Of a stretch of DNA of 64,000 bases, positions 7,643-16,167 are shown piece by piece. The first letter of the stretch is position 1. Every line of letters begins with the position of its first letter. The stretch comes from Amycolatopsis sp. NBC_01488 (GTDB lineage Bacteria > Actinomycetota > Actinomycetes > Mycobacteriales > Pseudonocardiaceae). The stretch spans positions 3,104,001 to 3,168,000 of the forward strand of contig NZ_CP109434.1 of the NCBI RefSeq assembly GCF_036227105.1. The letters are read 5' to 3'. The notes under the pieces are model-generated. The model saw only the letters and a list, made by a program, of their open reading frames with translations. It searched no databases and had not been told where the DNA came from. A program made the position numbers and the translations under genes.

Positions 7643-8215
7643 TCAAAGCTTCCAGAGCCGCAGGCCACGGACGCGGTAGACCGGCCAGATCACATGCCAC
7701 GGCTTGCGGCGGGCGAAGGTCGCGGCGCAGGTGAGGATGTTGCGAGCGGACGTCGTCGCGACCTCGTGCCGGTCCTCCCAAACCGCGCCCTTGGCCCCGA
7801 TCGCGATGCGGAACACCGTCAGCAGGCCGCGGCCCTGGAGGTCGTACTTCGCACCGGTGTCCCCGGAGCCGGGAGCCAGTTCGGCGATCTCGGCGCCGAA
7901 CGCGCGGGCCGCCTGCGGCGCCACCTCGGCCGGAACCACGCCGACACTGCGCATGATCGCCTTGCCGTGCAGACGCCGCGCGTAACGGTGCAGGAGCGAG
8001 CGCTCCCACCACGGCAGCAGGCGCTGGTGCGCCAGCAGCGCGGCGCACTCGCCGTGCCCGATCGCGAAGATGCTCGTCAGCTCGTCGTAGGCGCCGTTCG
8101 TCGCCGGCTCGTTGAGGTGCAGCCGCACTTCGAACCGCGTGCGCGCGGTGAGCTCGTCGAGCTGTTCGCGGTGGTCGAGCCGCGCCTTCGCGCGAGAGAG
8201 CGTCCAATCGGACAT
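7643..8215 (-). CDS. Conserved hypothetical protein
   Basis: A 190-residue protein, probably soluble, with no family I can name. Visible features are a charged N-terminus (LSRAKARLDHREQLDELTAR), a strand RFEVRLHLNE, an Arg-rich middle, and a C-terminus with FARRKPWHVIWPVY. Codon use is like its neighbours. The start MSDWTLSRAK (ATG 8213-8215) is followed on the other side by a 56-bp gap to the next gene. Confidence 0.65.
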   Translation of the reverse strand: MSDWTLSRAKARLDHREQLDELTARTRFEVRLHLNEPATNGAYDELTSIFAIGHGECAALLAHQRLLPWWERSLLHRYARRLHGKAIMRSVGVVPAEVAPQAARAFGAEIAELAPGSGDTGAKYDLQGRGLLTVFRIAIGAKGAVWEDRHEVATTSARNILTCAATFARRKPWHVIWPVYRVRGLRLWKL

Positions 8216-8271
8216 GGGACCTCCAGGCGTCGCGCACAGGCTAAACGGCGCGCGGCGCCCGGAACACGCTT

Positions 8272-8775
8272 TCAGCCGATCTTCTCGCCGTACATCTTGC
8301 CGAGCGGGTCGGAGATCAGCTCGACGCGGGCACCGTCCGGATCGGACAGGTAGATGGACGTCTTGCTCTCCAGCAGGTACCGCACGCCGGCCTCGTCGAG
8401 CTTGTCCTTGATCGCGCTCCACCGATCGGGCGTGACGGACAGGGCCAGGTGGTGCAGTCCACCGAGGACTTCCGCGTACGGGCCGAGGTCCAGGCCGGGC
8501 AGGTCGAAGAAGGCGACCGCGTTGCCGTTGCCGACGTCGAAGAAGAAGTGGCTGGAGCCGGGGTAGTCGCGGTTCTCGATCAGCTCGGTGAGCGGGAAGC
8601 CGAGGATGTCCTGGTAGAACTCGATGGTCCGCTCGACATCGCTGGAGATCAGCGCGGTGTGGTGGATGCCGCGCCCGTTCGTGGCCGGTCGTTCGGCGGC
8701 CGGGCGCAGGTGGCGCTCGCGCAGCTCGTCGCGGATTTCGGCGAGCTTGGCGACCTCGGCCTGGGTCGGTGCCAT
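8272..8775 (-). CDS. VOC-family (glyoxalase/bleomycin resistance/dioxygenase) protein
   Basis: A 167-residue protein. An N-terminal helix is followed by a VOC domain: GIHHTALISSDVERTIEFYQ, FPLTELIENRDYPGSSHFFF, LHHLALSV, and IYLSDPDGARVELISDP. The metal ligands expected for the fold (His near HHTAL, His in HHLAL, Glu in RVELIS) are present. It is divergent from a hydratase/decarboxylase pair, with a shared operator at 8825-8838, so a role in aromatic ring fission or quinone removal is likely. Start ATG 8773-8775; an in-frame ATG eleven codons upstream is less likely. Confidence 0.8.
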   Translation of the reverse strand: MAPTQAEVAKLAEIRDELRERHLRPAAERPATNGRGIHHTALISSDVERTIEFYQDILGFPLTELIENRDYPGSSHFFFDVGNGNAVAFFDLPGLDLGPYAEVLGGLHHLALSVTPDRWSAIKDKLDEAGVRYLLESKTSIYLSDPDGARVELISDPLGKMYGEKIG

Positions 8776-8824
8776 GTCCCTCACGTCCCTTCCTGGTGGT
8801 GGCGACAACGCTACGCGCCATTTA

Positions 8825-8838
8825 TCTCGCGCGCAAGA
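8825..8838. promoter_or_regulatory. Probable MarR-family operator, shared with 29255-29268
   Basis: TCTCGCGCGCAAGA is a near-perfect inverted repeat around a GCGCGC centre. It lies between the divergent VOC gene and the 2-oxopentenoate hydratase gene. Its exact reverse complement, TCTTGCGCGCGAGA, lies between a MarR gene and its divergent dioxygenase gene 20 kb away. Regulation of both loci by that MarR protein is an inference from this identity. Confidence 0.7.
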
Positions 8839-8915
8839 GATTGTCTGGCGAGAGTTCCGCTGGACGGAACATCGAGGCTTGTGCGCGAGGGTGCCCGCAC
8901 GGCAGAGTCGCCGGA

Positions 8916-9707
8916 GTGGACGTCAGCAAGGTGCAGGAGGCCGCCGCCGTACTGGCGCGGGCCTATGCGACGCGCGAACCGATCGAGCCGCTGATCAAGA
9001 CCTACCCGGACGCGGGGGTCGAGGACGCGTACCGGATCCAGCAGGAGCAGGTGCGGCAGTGGGTCGAGGGCGGGGACGCCGTCCGCGGGCACAAGGTCGG
9101 GCTCGCGTCCGCCGCGATGCAGCGGCAGATGGGGGTCGACCAGCCCGACTACGGGCACCTCACCGGCAGCATGTTCCACCTCGAGCACCAGCCGATCCCG
9201 ACGTCGGCGTTCCTGCAGCCGCGGATCGAGCCGGAGATCGCCTTCGTGCTCGGCTCGGCCCTGCGCGGCCCCGGCGTCACGGTCGCCGACGCGGTGCGCG
9301 CGGTCGACTTCGTGCTGCCGTCGCTGGAGATCGTCGACTCGCGGATCCAGGACTGGAAGATCTCGCTGTTCGACACGATCGCCGACAACGCGTCGTCGGG
9401 TGGGGTGGTGCTGGGCAGCAGCCCGACCGCGCTGCGCGACGCGGACCTGCGGCTGGCCGGCTGCGTGCTCTACCAGAACGGTTCGGTGGCGGCGACGGGC
9501 GCGGGCGGCGCGGTGCTCGGCTCGCCGCTGAACTCGCTGGTCTGGCTGGCGAACACGGTCGGCCCGCTCGGCGTCACGCTCGAACCCGGACACGTCGTGC
9601 TGCCGGGGTCGATGACCCGGGCGATCCCGGTGTCGCCGGGCGACACGGTCGTCGCGACCATCGCCGGCCTCGGCAGCGTCACCGCGGTGTTTTCGGAGGA
9701 ATCGTGA
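8916..9707 (+). CDS. 2-oxopent-4-enoate hydratase (MhpD/DmpE family)
   Basis: A 263-residue hydratase/fumarylacetoacetase-family enzyme. It would add water to 2-hydroxypenta-2,4-dienoate to give 4-hydroxy-2-oxovalerate in the meta-cleavage pathway. Family motifs: RGHKVGLASAAMQRQMGV, RIEPEIAFVLG, LPSLEIVDSRIQDW, DTIADNASSGGVVLG. The GTG at 8916 gives a normal family N-terminus (DVSKVQEAAAVLARAY); no good Shine-Dalgarno is visible. Its stop overlaps the next GTG by four bases. No aldolase or dehydrogenase of the lower pathway is in the window. Confidence 0.85.
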   Translation: MDVSKVQEAAAVLARAYATREPIEPLIKTYPDAGVEDAYRIQQEQVRQWVEGGDAVRGHKVGLASAAMQRQMGVDQPDYGHLTGSMFHLEHQPIPTSAFLQPRIEPEIAFVLGSALRGPGVTVADAVRAVDFVLPSLEIVDSRIQDWKISLFDTIADNASSGGVVLGSSPTALRDADLRLAGCVLYQNGSVAATGAGGAVLGSPLNSLVWLANTVGPLGVTLEPGHVVLPGSMTRAIPVSPGDTVVATIAGLGSVTAVFSEES

Positions 9708-10459
9708 ACGTGCGTGAGGCAGCCGCCGCGCTGCTGGGAACGGTTTCGGAGCGGTCCCCGCTCTCGGAGGAGTGGCCCGGGCTGGACGTCGACACGGCGT
9801 ACGCGATCCAGGACGAGGCCCTCCGCCTGCGGCGGGCCCGCGGCGAGACGCTGGTCGGGCTGAAGCTGGGCCTGACGTCCCGGGCGAAGCAGCAGCGGAT
9901 GGGCATCGATTCGCCGTTGCTGGCCTGGCTGACGGACGCGATGGTGCTGCCCGCGGGAGTTCCCGTGCCGCCGTTGATCCACCCGCGCGCCGAGCCGGAA
10001 CTGGTCTTCGTGCTGGGTGCGCGGCTGGCGGGCCCCGGCGTCACCGCGGCTACGGCGCTCGCGGCGGTCGACCGCGTGTACGGCGGCATCGAGGTCATCG
10101 ACAGCCGGTACACGGACTACCGCTTCACGCTCCCGGACGCCGTCGCGGACAACGGCTCGTCGGCGTACTTCGGCGTGGGTCCGGTGGGCCTGCCGCCGTC
10201 GGCTTTGGATCTGTCGCTGGAAGCGGCGCTGCTGGAGGTCGACGGCCAGATCGTCGACACAGCGACGGGCGCGGCGGTCCAGGGCCACCCGGCCGAAGCC
10301 CTGGCACTGGCGGCGAACGCCCTGGCCGCGCGCGGCTTGGCCCTGGAGCCGGGCTGGCTGGTCCTGACCGGCGGCATGACGGACGCAGTCCCGCTCCGCC
10401 CCGGCTCCCGCGTCGCGGCCCACTTCTCCCACCTGGGCTCGATCACCCTCTCGTCCTGA
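9704..10459 (+). CDS. 4-oxalocrotonate decarboxylase (DmpH family)
   Basis: A 251-residue paralogue of the previous gene. VGLKLGLTSRAKQQRMGI, LIHPRAEPELVFVLG, EVIDSRYTDYRFTLPD and VADNGSSAYFGVG match the decarboxylase branch (GLTS-AK--M and EIIDSRY--F-FTLPD) better than the hydratase branch. It would convert 4-oxalocrotonate to 2-hydroxypentadienoate, the substrate of its neighbour; the two enzymes form a complex in known systems. The GTG start overlaps the upstream stop (GTGA). Confidence 0.82.
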   Translation: MNVREAAAALLGTVSERSPLSEEWPGLDVDTAYAIQDEALRLRRARGETLVGLKLGLTSRAKQQRMGIDSPLLAWLTDAMVLPAGVPVPPLIHPRAEPELVFVLGARLAGPGVTAATALAAVDRVYGGIEVIDSRYTDYRFTLPDAVADNGSSAYFGVGPVGLPPSALDLSLEAALLEVDGQIVDTATGAAVQGHPAEALALAANALAARGLALEPGWLVLTGGMTDAVPLRPGSRVAAHFSHLGSITLSS

Positions 10460-10460
10460 C

Positions 10461-10485
10461 CGCGTGATGCCCCTTCAATCACGCG
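10461..10485. terminator. Hairpin between convergent genes
   Basis: CGCGTGAT (10461-10468) and ATCACGCG (10478-10485) form an 8-bp stem with a 9-nt loop directly after the decarboxylase stop. The right arm is also the start of the first unit of a tandem repeat, so the hairpin may be a by-product of that repeat. No U-run follows. Confidence 0.45.
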
Positions 10486-10555
10486 AGATGCGCGTCCAAT
10501 CACGCGAGATGCGCGTCCAATCACGCGAGTTACGCGCTCAATCACGCGAGATCGG
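10476..10555. repeat. 21-bp tandem repeat, nearly four copies
   Basis: Units start at 10476, 10497, 10518 and 10539 with an exact 21-bp period. The consensus is CAATCACGCGAGATGCGCGT plus C. Unit 3 differs in a few bases (GTTACGCGCT in place of GATGCGCGTC) and unit 4 is partial. There are no unique spacers, so this is not a CRISPR array. The last unit runs into the 3' end of the alpha/beta hydrolase gene and encodes its final residues (ISRD). Confidence 0.9.
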
Positions 10556-11422
10556 AGTTTCCGCACGGGCCGCGATGCGCCTGATGCCCTTGACCACCCG
10601 CGGCCAGACCGCGCGGGGCAGGTCGTGGCCCATGCCGGGGACGACGTCGAGGTCCGCGCCCGGGATGGCGCGGGCCGTCGCTCGGCCGCCGGAGACGTGG
10701 ACCAGCGGGTCGCGGGCGCCGTGGACCACCAGCGCGGGCACCCGCACCTTGCGCAGCTTCGGCGCGCGGTCGCGCTCGGCCATGATCGCCGCGAGCTGAC
10801 GCAGCGTGCCGCCCGGGTGGACGCCGCGGTCGAACGTGCGCTCGGCGCGCTCCCGCATGCGCGGCTCGTCGAACGGGTAGCCCGGCGAGCCGATCAGCCG
10901 GAACGTCCGGACGAGCATCTCGACGTAGGCCGCGCGAGTGCGTGGCGGTGCGCTGAGCAGCATCGACATCGCCCTGCCGCTCGGCCGCCCGACCAGCCGC
11001 CCGCCGGTGCTGGACATGATCGACGTCAGCGACAGCACCCGCTCGGGGTGCCGGATGGCCAGGGTCTGCGCGATCATCCCGCCCATCGACGCGCCGGCGA
11101 CGTGCGCGGCCGGGATGCCCAGCGCGTCCAGCAGCCCGGCGGCGTCGGCGGCCATGTCCGCGAGCGAGTACGGCGCGCGGTGCAGCAGGTAAGCCTGCGC
11201 GAGGTTGGCGTCGCCGCGCATGCGGCTCGACCGTCCCGAGTCGCGGTTGTCGAACCGGATGACGTGAAACCCTTGTGCGGCAAGGGTTTCACAGAACTCT
11301 TCGTCCCACCAGATCATCGGCGCGCCGAGCCCCATGACGAGCAGCAGCGGCCGCCCGCCCGCTTCGCCGAACGTCTCGTGGCACAGCTCGACGCCGCCGA
11401 CCTGCGCGACGCGCTCCGCCAT
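10538..11422 (-). CDS. Alpha/beta hydrolase
   Basis: A 294-residue alpha/beta hydrolase. The oxyanion region is LLLVMGLGAPMIWWDE, the nucleophile elbow is VAGASMGGMIAQ, the acid is in VVHGARDPLVHV and the histidine in GMGHDLPRAVW. This arrangement fits esterases and haloalkane-dehalogenase-like hydrolases; the substrate is unknown. The ATG (11420-11422) shares one base with the stop of the upstream acyltransferase gene, so the two are cotranscribed and a lipid ester substrate is plausible. The 3' end lies within the 21-bp tandem repeat. Confidence 0.85.
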   Translation of the reverse strand: MAERVAQVGGVELCHETFGEAGGRPLLLVMGLGAPMIWWDEEFCETLAAQGFHVIRFDNRDSGRSSRMRGDANLAQAYLLHRAPYSLADMAADAAGLLDALGIPAAHVAGASMGGMIAQTLAIRHPERVLSLTSIMSSTGGRLVGRPSGRAMSMLLSAPPRTRAAYVEMLVRTFRLIGSPGYPFDEPRMRERAERTFDRGVHPGGTLRQLAAIMAERDRAPKLRKVRVPALVVHGARDPLVHVSGGRATARAIPGADLDVVPGMGHDLPRAVWPRVVKGIRRIAARAETPISRD

Positions 11423-12897
11423 CAGGCCTCCCGGGTGTGCTCGGCGGCCAGCTTGGTGAGCTCGGCCAGCGCGTCGTGCAGGTGGTCGATCAGGTCCCAG
11501 ACGTCCGGGATCAGCTCGCGGCAGGCGACCAACCCGAAGTCCAGCTTGCCGTCGTAGGACATCACGGTGATGTTCAGGCCGCCACTCGCGTCGGTGATCG
11601 CGGACACCGGGTAGTTCGCGAGCAGCCGCGCGCCCGCGAGGTACAGCGGGCTCTGCGACCCGGGGACGTTCGACACGACGAGGTTCACGACGGGCGCGGT
11701 CGCGCCGAGGAAGCGCATGGTGGCGCGGGCGGCGAGCCCGCCGAGCGCGGCCGGGAGCATCCCGCTGAAGTCGACCAGCCACGACGCCGGCAACGGCTGG
11801 TAACGCTGTTTCGCGGCGACCATCGCGCTGGTGACCTCGGCCAGCCGCGCGGCGGGGTCGGCGAGGTGCGTCGGCAGCGGCGCGAGCATGACGGAGACCT
11901 GGTTGCCGGCGTCCTTCGCCTGCTCGGGCGTCCGGACCGACAGCGGGACGAGCGTGACGAGCGGCTGGTCGGGCAGCGCGTCGTGGTCGACGAGCCAGCG
12001 GCGCATCACGCTCGCGCACAACGCCATCACCACGTCGTTCACCGTGACGCCGAAGGCGTTCTTGACGTGCTTGACCTCGTCGAGGGGCAGCGAACCGTAC
12101 GCGAACCGGCGGTGCGGGCTGATCGGACCGTTGAACGGCGTGGCCGGCGCGACGAGCCGCGGCCGGTCGGCCTCGTGACGGCCGGAGCCCTGACGGGTGA
12201 CGCGGTCGAGCACGCTGCCGGCCTTCGCGAGCAGCCCGACGCCGGGGTAGCGGCCGAGGCCCGGCACTTCGTCGACGTGCTGCAGCAGTTTCGGTACCTG
12301 CAGCGCGGCTTTGACGGGGTGCAGCGCGAGCTTCCGCACGCCGTTGAGGGCGAGGGCGACCGGGGGCGGGATGGGCTCCTTCTGCGGTTTCTTCGGCGGT
12401 TCGGTGCTCTTCGGCTCGGCGGTGGTGTCCATCAGGACGCCGATGAGCTCGGCTCCGGAGACGCCGTCGATCGCGCTGTGGTGGACCTTCGTGTAGACGG
12501 CTTTGCTGCCGTCTTGCAGGCCGTGGATGAGATAGGCCTCCCAGAGCGGCCGCCGCCGGTCGAGCGGCCGCGCGGTGAGCCGCGCGATCTGTTCGGCGAG
12601 CTGCCGTTCGTCGCCCGGCGCGGGCAGGGCGATCTCGCGGACGTGGTACTCGAGGTCGAACTCGGGATCGTCGATCCAGTAGGGGTGGTCGAGCCCGAGC
12701 GGCACGGACAGCAGCCGCCAGCGCAGCGGTTTCGCGAGGTGCAGCCGCGAGCCGATGAGTTCGCGCAGGCCGTCGAGGGTGAGCTTGCGCTCCGGAGTGG
12801 TCGACGGGTCGAGGATCGAGAGGCCGCCGACGTGCCCGGTCGTGGTGGTCGACTCGGCGTTGAGGAACTGCACGTCCAGGGCGGTGAGCTGACGCAT
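11422..12897 (-). CDS. Wax ester synthase/diacylglycerol acyltransferase (WS/DGAT)
   Basis: A 491-residue bifunctional acyltransferase, near the usual 450-500 residues. The active-site motif HHxxxDG is seen as VHHSAIDGVSG (residues 139-145). MRQLTALDVQFLNAES at the N-terminus, PLSVRT in the middle and NLVVSNVPGSQSPLYLAGA near the C-terminus are family hallmarks. It would acylate diacylglycerol or fatty alcohol with acyl-CoA to make storage lipid. The stop overlaps the hydrolase start by one base. Confidence 0.93.
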   Translation of the reverse strand: MRQLTALDVQFLNAESTTTTGHVGGLSILDPSTTPERKLTLDGLRELIGSRLHLAKPLRWRLLSVPLGLDHPYWIDDPEFDLEYHVREIALPAPGDERQLAEQIARLTARPLDRRRPLWEAYLIHGLQDGSKAVYTKVHHSAIDGVSGAELIGVLMDTTAEPKSTEPPKKPQKEPIPPPVALALNGVRKLALHPVKAALQVPKLLQHVDEVPGLGRYPGVGLLAKAGSVLDRVTRQGSGRHEADRPRLVAPATPFNGPISPHRRFAYGSLPLDEVKHVKNAFGVTVNDVVMALCASVMRRWLVDHDALPDQPLVTLVPLSVRTPEQAKDAGNQVSVMLAPLPTHLADPAARLAEVTSAMVAAKQRYQPLPASWLVDFSGMLPAALGGLAARATMRFLGATAPVVNLVVSNVPGSQSPLYLAGARLLANYPVSAITDASGGLNITVMSYDGKLDFGLVACRELIPDVWDLIDHLHDALAELTKLAAEHTREA

Positions 12898-13321
12898 CGG
12901 GCCTCCTCGGGCTCGGCAGGCCAGTCTGCCCCGCGCGGGTCGGCGGGGTAAATCCGCTGGCCGGGTGCGCGGCGCCACCCGCTCACGGGGGATCCCGCTC
13001 ACCCGCACCGGTGATCCGGCGGCGGTGGCGAGACTGCCGGGGTCAGGACGATTCAGCCACGGAGTCTTCGACGGCGGCCGCGCATCGGCGGCAGGGTGGG
13101 TGGGGCGGCGCGTGGTCGCTGGCCGCGCCAGGGGAGCGTGGATTGGGACGTATGGCTGCGGGTGGGCAGTGGGTGGGGGCGGGTGTTCGACGGGTGCGTG
13201 TCGGGGGCGATGTGGGCCGGGGTGCGTGGTCGGTTGTGGCGCTGGCGGCGGGAGCGCAGTAGGGGGCCCGCCTGCGACTAGGGCGATGCTGCCGAGTCCA
13301 CATTGGACGGCCAGTGGGCCT
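12898..13321. other. 424-bp gap without a convincing gene
   Basis: It lies between the start of the WS/DGAT gene (minus strand) and the stop of the ABC transporter gene (minus strand). A short plus-strand reading frame at 13011-13262 has a Gly/Trp/Arg-rich product and poor codon bias, so I do not call it. The stretch 13090-13265 is strikingly rich in G runs. A copy of the 13-mer (GTCCACATTGGAC) lies at 13296-13308. Confidence 0.6.
13160..13183 (+). other. Potential G-quadruplex on the plus strand
   Basis: Five G tracts of three or more (13160-13162, 13164-13166, 13171-13173, 13175-13179, 13181-13183) are separated by one- to four-base loops, which meets the canonical intramolecular G4 pattern. 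A second G-rich cluster, GGGTGGGTGGGGCGG, starts at 13094. Both lie upstream of the minus-strand acyltransferase gene. Confidence 0.55.
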
Positions 13322-15349
13322 TCACTGCGACCTACCCGGTGTTCCCCCTGTGGGGCGTGGCGCTGCTCGTGGCGACGGCAGGCTATCGCGCGACGACGCC
13401 GTGTCCGGTGTGCCTGTGACGCGCGGCGCGGGCACGTCCGCGAACGCGCGCGCCTGGATTTCGTACAGCTCGTGGTACGTCCCGCCCGCGCGGATCAGCT
13501 CTTCGTGGGTGCCCTGCTCGATCAGCCTGCCCTTCTCCAGCACCAAGATCCGGTCCGCCGAGCGGATGTTGGCCAACCGGTGCGTCACCAGGACCGTCGT
13601 GCGGCGGCCGCGGTGGGACGTGCTCGCGTGCTGGAGGCCGGCGAACACCCGGGCCTCCGCGCGGGCGTCGAGCGCCGCTGTGGGTTCGTCGGCCACCAGG
13701 ACCGACGCGTCGCGGTAGATGCCGCGGGCGATGCCCATGCGCTGCCACTGGCCGCCGGAGAGGTCCTGGCCCTCGTCGAACTTCTTCGACAGCATGGTCT
13801 TCTCCTTGGCGGGCAACGACTCGATCACCTCGTCCGCACCCGAGTAGCCCACCGCGTCGCGCCACGCCCGGCCGCCGGGGTCGGTGCGGCCGAGGCGGCC
13901 CACCGTGATGTTGTTCGCCGCCGTCATCGGCCATTCCGCGGGTTCCTGCGCGATGACCGCGATGTTCGCGTGCACCGACGCGGGGTCGGCGTGCGCGAGG
14001 TCGACGTCGTCCCAGCGCACCACGCCTTCGTCCGGCGGGTAGAGCCCGGTCAGCAGCTTGCCGAGGGTGGTCTTGCCCGACCCGTTCTCGCCGACGAGCG
14101 CCACCACCTCGCCACGCCGGATCGTCAGCGAGATGTCCCGCAGCGCGGGCTTTTCCTGGCCGGGGTAGGTGAAGGTGACGCCCTCCAGGCGGATCTCGGC
14201 CGGGTCGGCGGGCGCGGACACGGCCGTCGGCGGCGGCTGCCGCTTCACCGACTCGACGAGCAGCTGGTGGTAGAACCCGATGTAGAACGAGTCCTCGTAC
14301 AGCGAGTTGACCGCGCGCATGGTGTTGGACAGCGCCGTCGACGCCGTGCGCATCGCCAGCACCGCCGTGCCGGCCAGCGCCAGCTCCATCCCGCCGGAGT
14401 AGAGCAGCCAGCCGAGCACCAGGTACGCGACGGCGGTGCCGAACCCGGCCGCCGCCCGGCCGGTGGTGCGCACCAGGTTGCTGCGGTGCGCGAGCCGGAC
14501 CTCTTCCCGCATCAGGCTTCGCGAGATGCGCCGGTACTCGCCGAGCAACGGCTCCTGCAGCGTCAGCGCGTGCCGTTCGAGGGCCATCGACCGCCAGGTG
14601 GCGACCTCCTCGACGACCGACTTGCGGATGTTGCGCCCGACCGTGTCGAGGAAGTGCCGGTAGTTCAGCTTCGCGATGCGGGCGGCGGCCCAGCCGTCGG
14701 CCGCCGCGGCAAGCAGCAGCACCGGCGCCAGCCACGGGTTGAGCAGGCCCGCGGTGAGCATCGCCGCCGCCAGCGAGATCGCCGACGACGTCAGGTCGGC
14801 CACCCGGCGGAGGCTGGTCTCGATCGAGCGGACGCCGAACCGTGCGCCCTGCCTGGCCAGCTCCCGGAAGTCCGCGTCCTCGAAGGCGATCAGCCCGACG
14901 CGCACGACTGCCGCCGTCACCGCGTCGTCCGCCGTCGCGGTGACGCGCGGCCGCAGCGCGCCTTCGACGGCCGCCACCGCCGCGTCGAGCAACGCGCGCG
15001 CCGCGTACGAGCCCATGACGACCGCGATCGCCGGCAGCGACTGCAGCACCCGCTCCGGCGTCGGGCCCTGTTCGAGCAGCGCGGTGAAGACGTTCGCCGT
15101 GGCGAGCAGCCCGAACGCCGTGACGCAGCCCGATACGACGTGGACGAGGCCGGCCAGCAGCGTCAGCCGCGGCGACGTCCGCCAGGCCAGCCGGAGCACG
15201 ACGGCGATCGCGGCCGGCAGCGCGCGCACGGCCTGGCCGAACCCGGCGTTGACGACGCGTTCGTCGACGCGCGCCCATTCGGGCATCTTCACGTTCTCGA
15301 CCCCGATCAGCGGGGGCGAGTCCTGGGGCGGTTCGGCAGGTCTGCGCAC
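13322..15349 (-). CDS. ABC transporter, fused membrane and ATPase domains (exporter type)
   Basis: A 675-residue ABC half-transporter. The N-terminal half carries about six membrane segments (for example AIAVVLRLAW, LTLLAGLVHVVSGC, AVAYLVLGWLLY). The C-terminal ATPase has Walker A GENGSGKTTLGKLL, Q-loop VIAQEPAEWPM, signature LSGGQWQRMGIARG, Walker B SVLVADEPTAALDA and the H-loop in VLVTHRL. Half-transporters of this layout usually act as homodimeric exporters; the substrate is unknown. GTG 15347-15349 is preferred; ATG 15284-15286 (MPEWARV) is an alternative. Confidence 0.88.
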   Translation of the reverse strand: MRRPAEPPQDSPPLIGVENVKMPEWARVDERVVNAGFGQAVRALPAAIAVVLRLAWRTSPRLTLLAGLVHVVSGCVTAFGLLATANVFTALLEQGPTPERVLQSLPAIAVVMGSYAARALLDAAVAAVEGALRPRVTATADDAVTAAVVRVGLIAFEDADFRELARQGARFGVRSIETSLRRVADLTSSAISLAAAMLTAGLLNPWLAPVLLLAAAADGWAAARIAKLNYRHFLDTVGRNIRKSVVEEVATWRSMALERHALTLQEPLLGEYRRISRSLMREEVRLAHRSNLVRTTGRAAAGFGTAVAYLVLGWLLYSGGMELALAGTAVLAMRTASTALSNTMRAVNSLYEDSFYIGFYHQLLVESVKRQPPPTAVSAPADPAEIRLEGVTFTYPGQEKPALRDISLTIRRGEVVALVGENGSGKTTLGKLLTGLYPPDEGVVRWDDVDLAHADPASVHANIAVIAQEPAEWPMTAANNITVGRLGRTDPGGRAWRDAVGYSGADEVIESLPAKEKTMLSKKFDEGQDLSGGQWQRMGIARGIYRDASVLVADEPTAALDARAEARVFAGLQHASTSHRGRRTTVLVTHRLANIRSADRILVLEKGRLIEQGTHEELIRAGGTYHELYEIQARAFADVPAPRVTGTPDTASSRDSLPSPRAAPRPTGGTPGRSQ

Positions 15350-15650
15350 GCTTTCATCTCTACTCCGGGGGTCCGACAGTTTTGGATCTCCGCACCGCCG
15401 GAGGGCCCGGTGGACGGGCGTCGAAGCTAGGCCGTTCGGGTGAAAGTAATCGTTTTCTCTGGGCCTCCGACAGCATCGGGGACACACTCGCTGCAAGGCG
15501 CGAAAACCAGCAAGACCGAATAACTAATAACTGTTGCGTAATTGACCCAGCGCTGGATCGCCGGTGTCGGCGGGTCCGCGAATGTGGTGGCAGAGACCGG
15601 AAACAGGTGACGTCCTCGTGCCAGGGGGGAGGGGCGTCGCCTGTTTCCTC
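15350..15650. other. 301-bp gap: promoter region of the ABC gene and a terminator
   Basis: No gene seen. The middle (15445-15545) is A/T-rich for this genome, including AACTAATAACTGTTGCG, and is the likely promoter region of the minus-strand ABC gene. The right end holds the hairpin annotated at 15599-15648. Confidence 0.55.
15599..15648 (-). terminator. Probable terminator of the DUF1579 gene
   Basis: GGAAACAGGTGACG (15599-15612) pairs with CGTCGCCTGTTTCC (15635-15648) over 14 positions with one mismatch, leaving a 22-nt loop. It lies two bases beyond the DUF1579 stop. Confidence 0.65.
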
Positions 15651-16118
15651 CTACCCCTTTTCCCGCGTGTACCGCGCACGCAGAAATGGGCTGAATTCGC
15701 GGTCTTCGCCCATCTTGACGTCGATTTCGTGCGTCAGGGTGTCGCCGTCCGGCGTGAGGTGGTGCCGGGCCACCCCCCGAGCGGTCTTCTTCTCCAGGAC
15801 GAGCGTGCCGCCGGCCCAGTCGCCGCGAGCCGGCGACTCGGGCGGGAAGCCGTAGCTGTCGAAGCCGTACCAGAGCGTTTCGCCGGTCCGCGGGTCGACG
15901 GTGAAGACGTTGTGCCCCAGGAACTCCGAATCGTCTTCGCGGCGCTGCCGGTAGTGCTGGATCAGCGCGAAACCGTTGAGCGCCAAGCGGTATTCGCAGC
16001 GAGCGTGCGCGGTCGAGGCCGGTGCCCACGGCGCAGCGGCGAGATCTTCGGTGCCGGCCCAGTCGCCGGCGAAGGCCTTCAGGGCGTCGTGTGCGGGCCC
16101 GAGGGCGGGCATGTCCAT
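15651..16118 (-). CDS. DUF1579 family protein
   Basis: A 155-residue protein of the DUF1579/calycin-like type. Characteristic pieces are LKAFAGDWAGTEDL near the start, RLALNGFALIQHY, and TLWYGFDSYGFPP. Function not established for the family. ATG 16116-16118 is chosen because GGAG sits seven bases upstream; two nearby in-frame ATGs exist. It is divergent from a MarR regulator across a perfect 18-bp palindrome, so it is very likely that regulator's target. Confidence 0.8.
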   Translation of the reverse strand: MDMPALGPAHDALKAFAGDWAGTEDLAAAPWAPASTAHARCEYRLALNGFALIQHYRQRREDDSEFLGHNVFTVDPRTGETLWYGFDSYGFPPESPARGDWAGGTLVLEKKTARGVARHHLTPDGDTLTHEIDVKMGEDREFSPFLRARYTREKG

Positions 16119-16131
16119 GGTTGTCTCCATT

Positions 16132-16149
16132 TCGACAGGTACCTGTCGA
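16132..16149. promoter_or_regulatory. Perfect 18-bp palindromic operator
   Basis: TCGACAGGTACCTGTCGA is fully self-complementary. It lies 14 bp from the DUF1579 start and 19 bp from the MarR start, the expected place for a MarR dimer site repressing both divergent genes. Confidence 0.75.
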
Positions 16150-16167
16150 TGTGCGAGACTAGCACGC

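Noticed and set aside
10476..10555. Possible CRISPR array
   Set aside because: Units are directly adjacent with no spacers, and no cas genes are present.
13011..13262. Plus-strand reading frame of 83 codons
   Set aside because: Gly/Trp/Arg-rich product, weak codon bias, no Shine-Dalgarno and no recognisable features; G-run composition explains the open frame.
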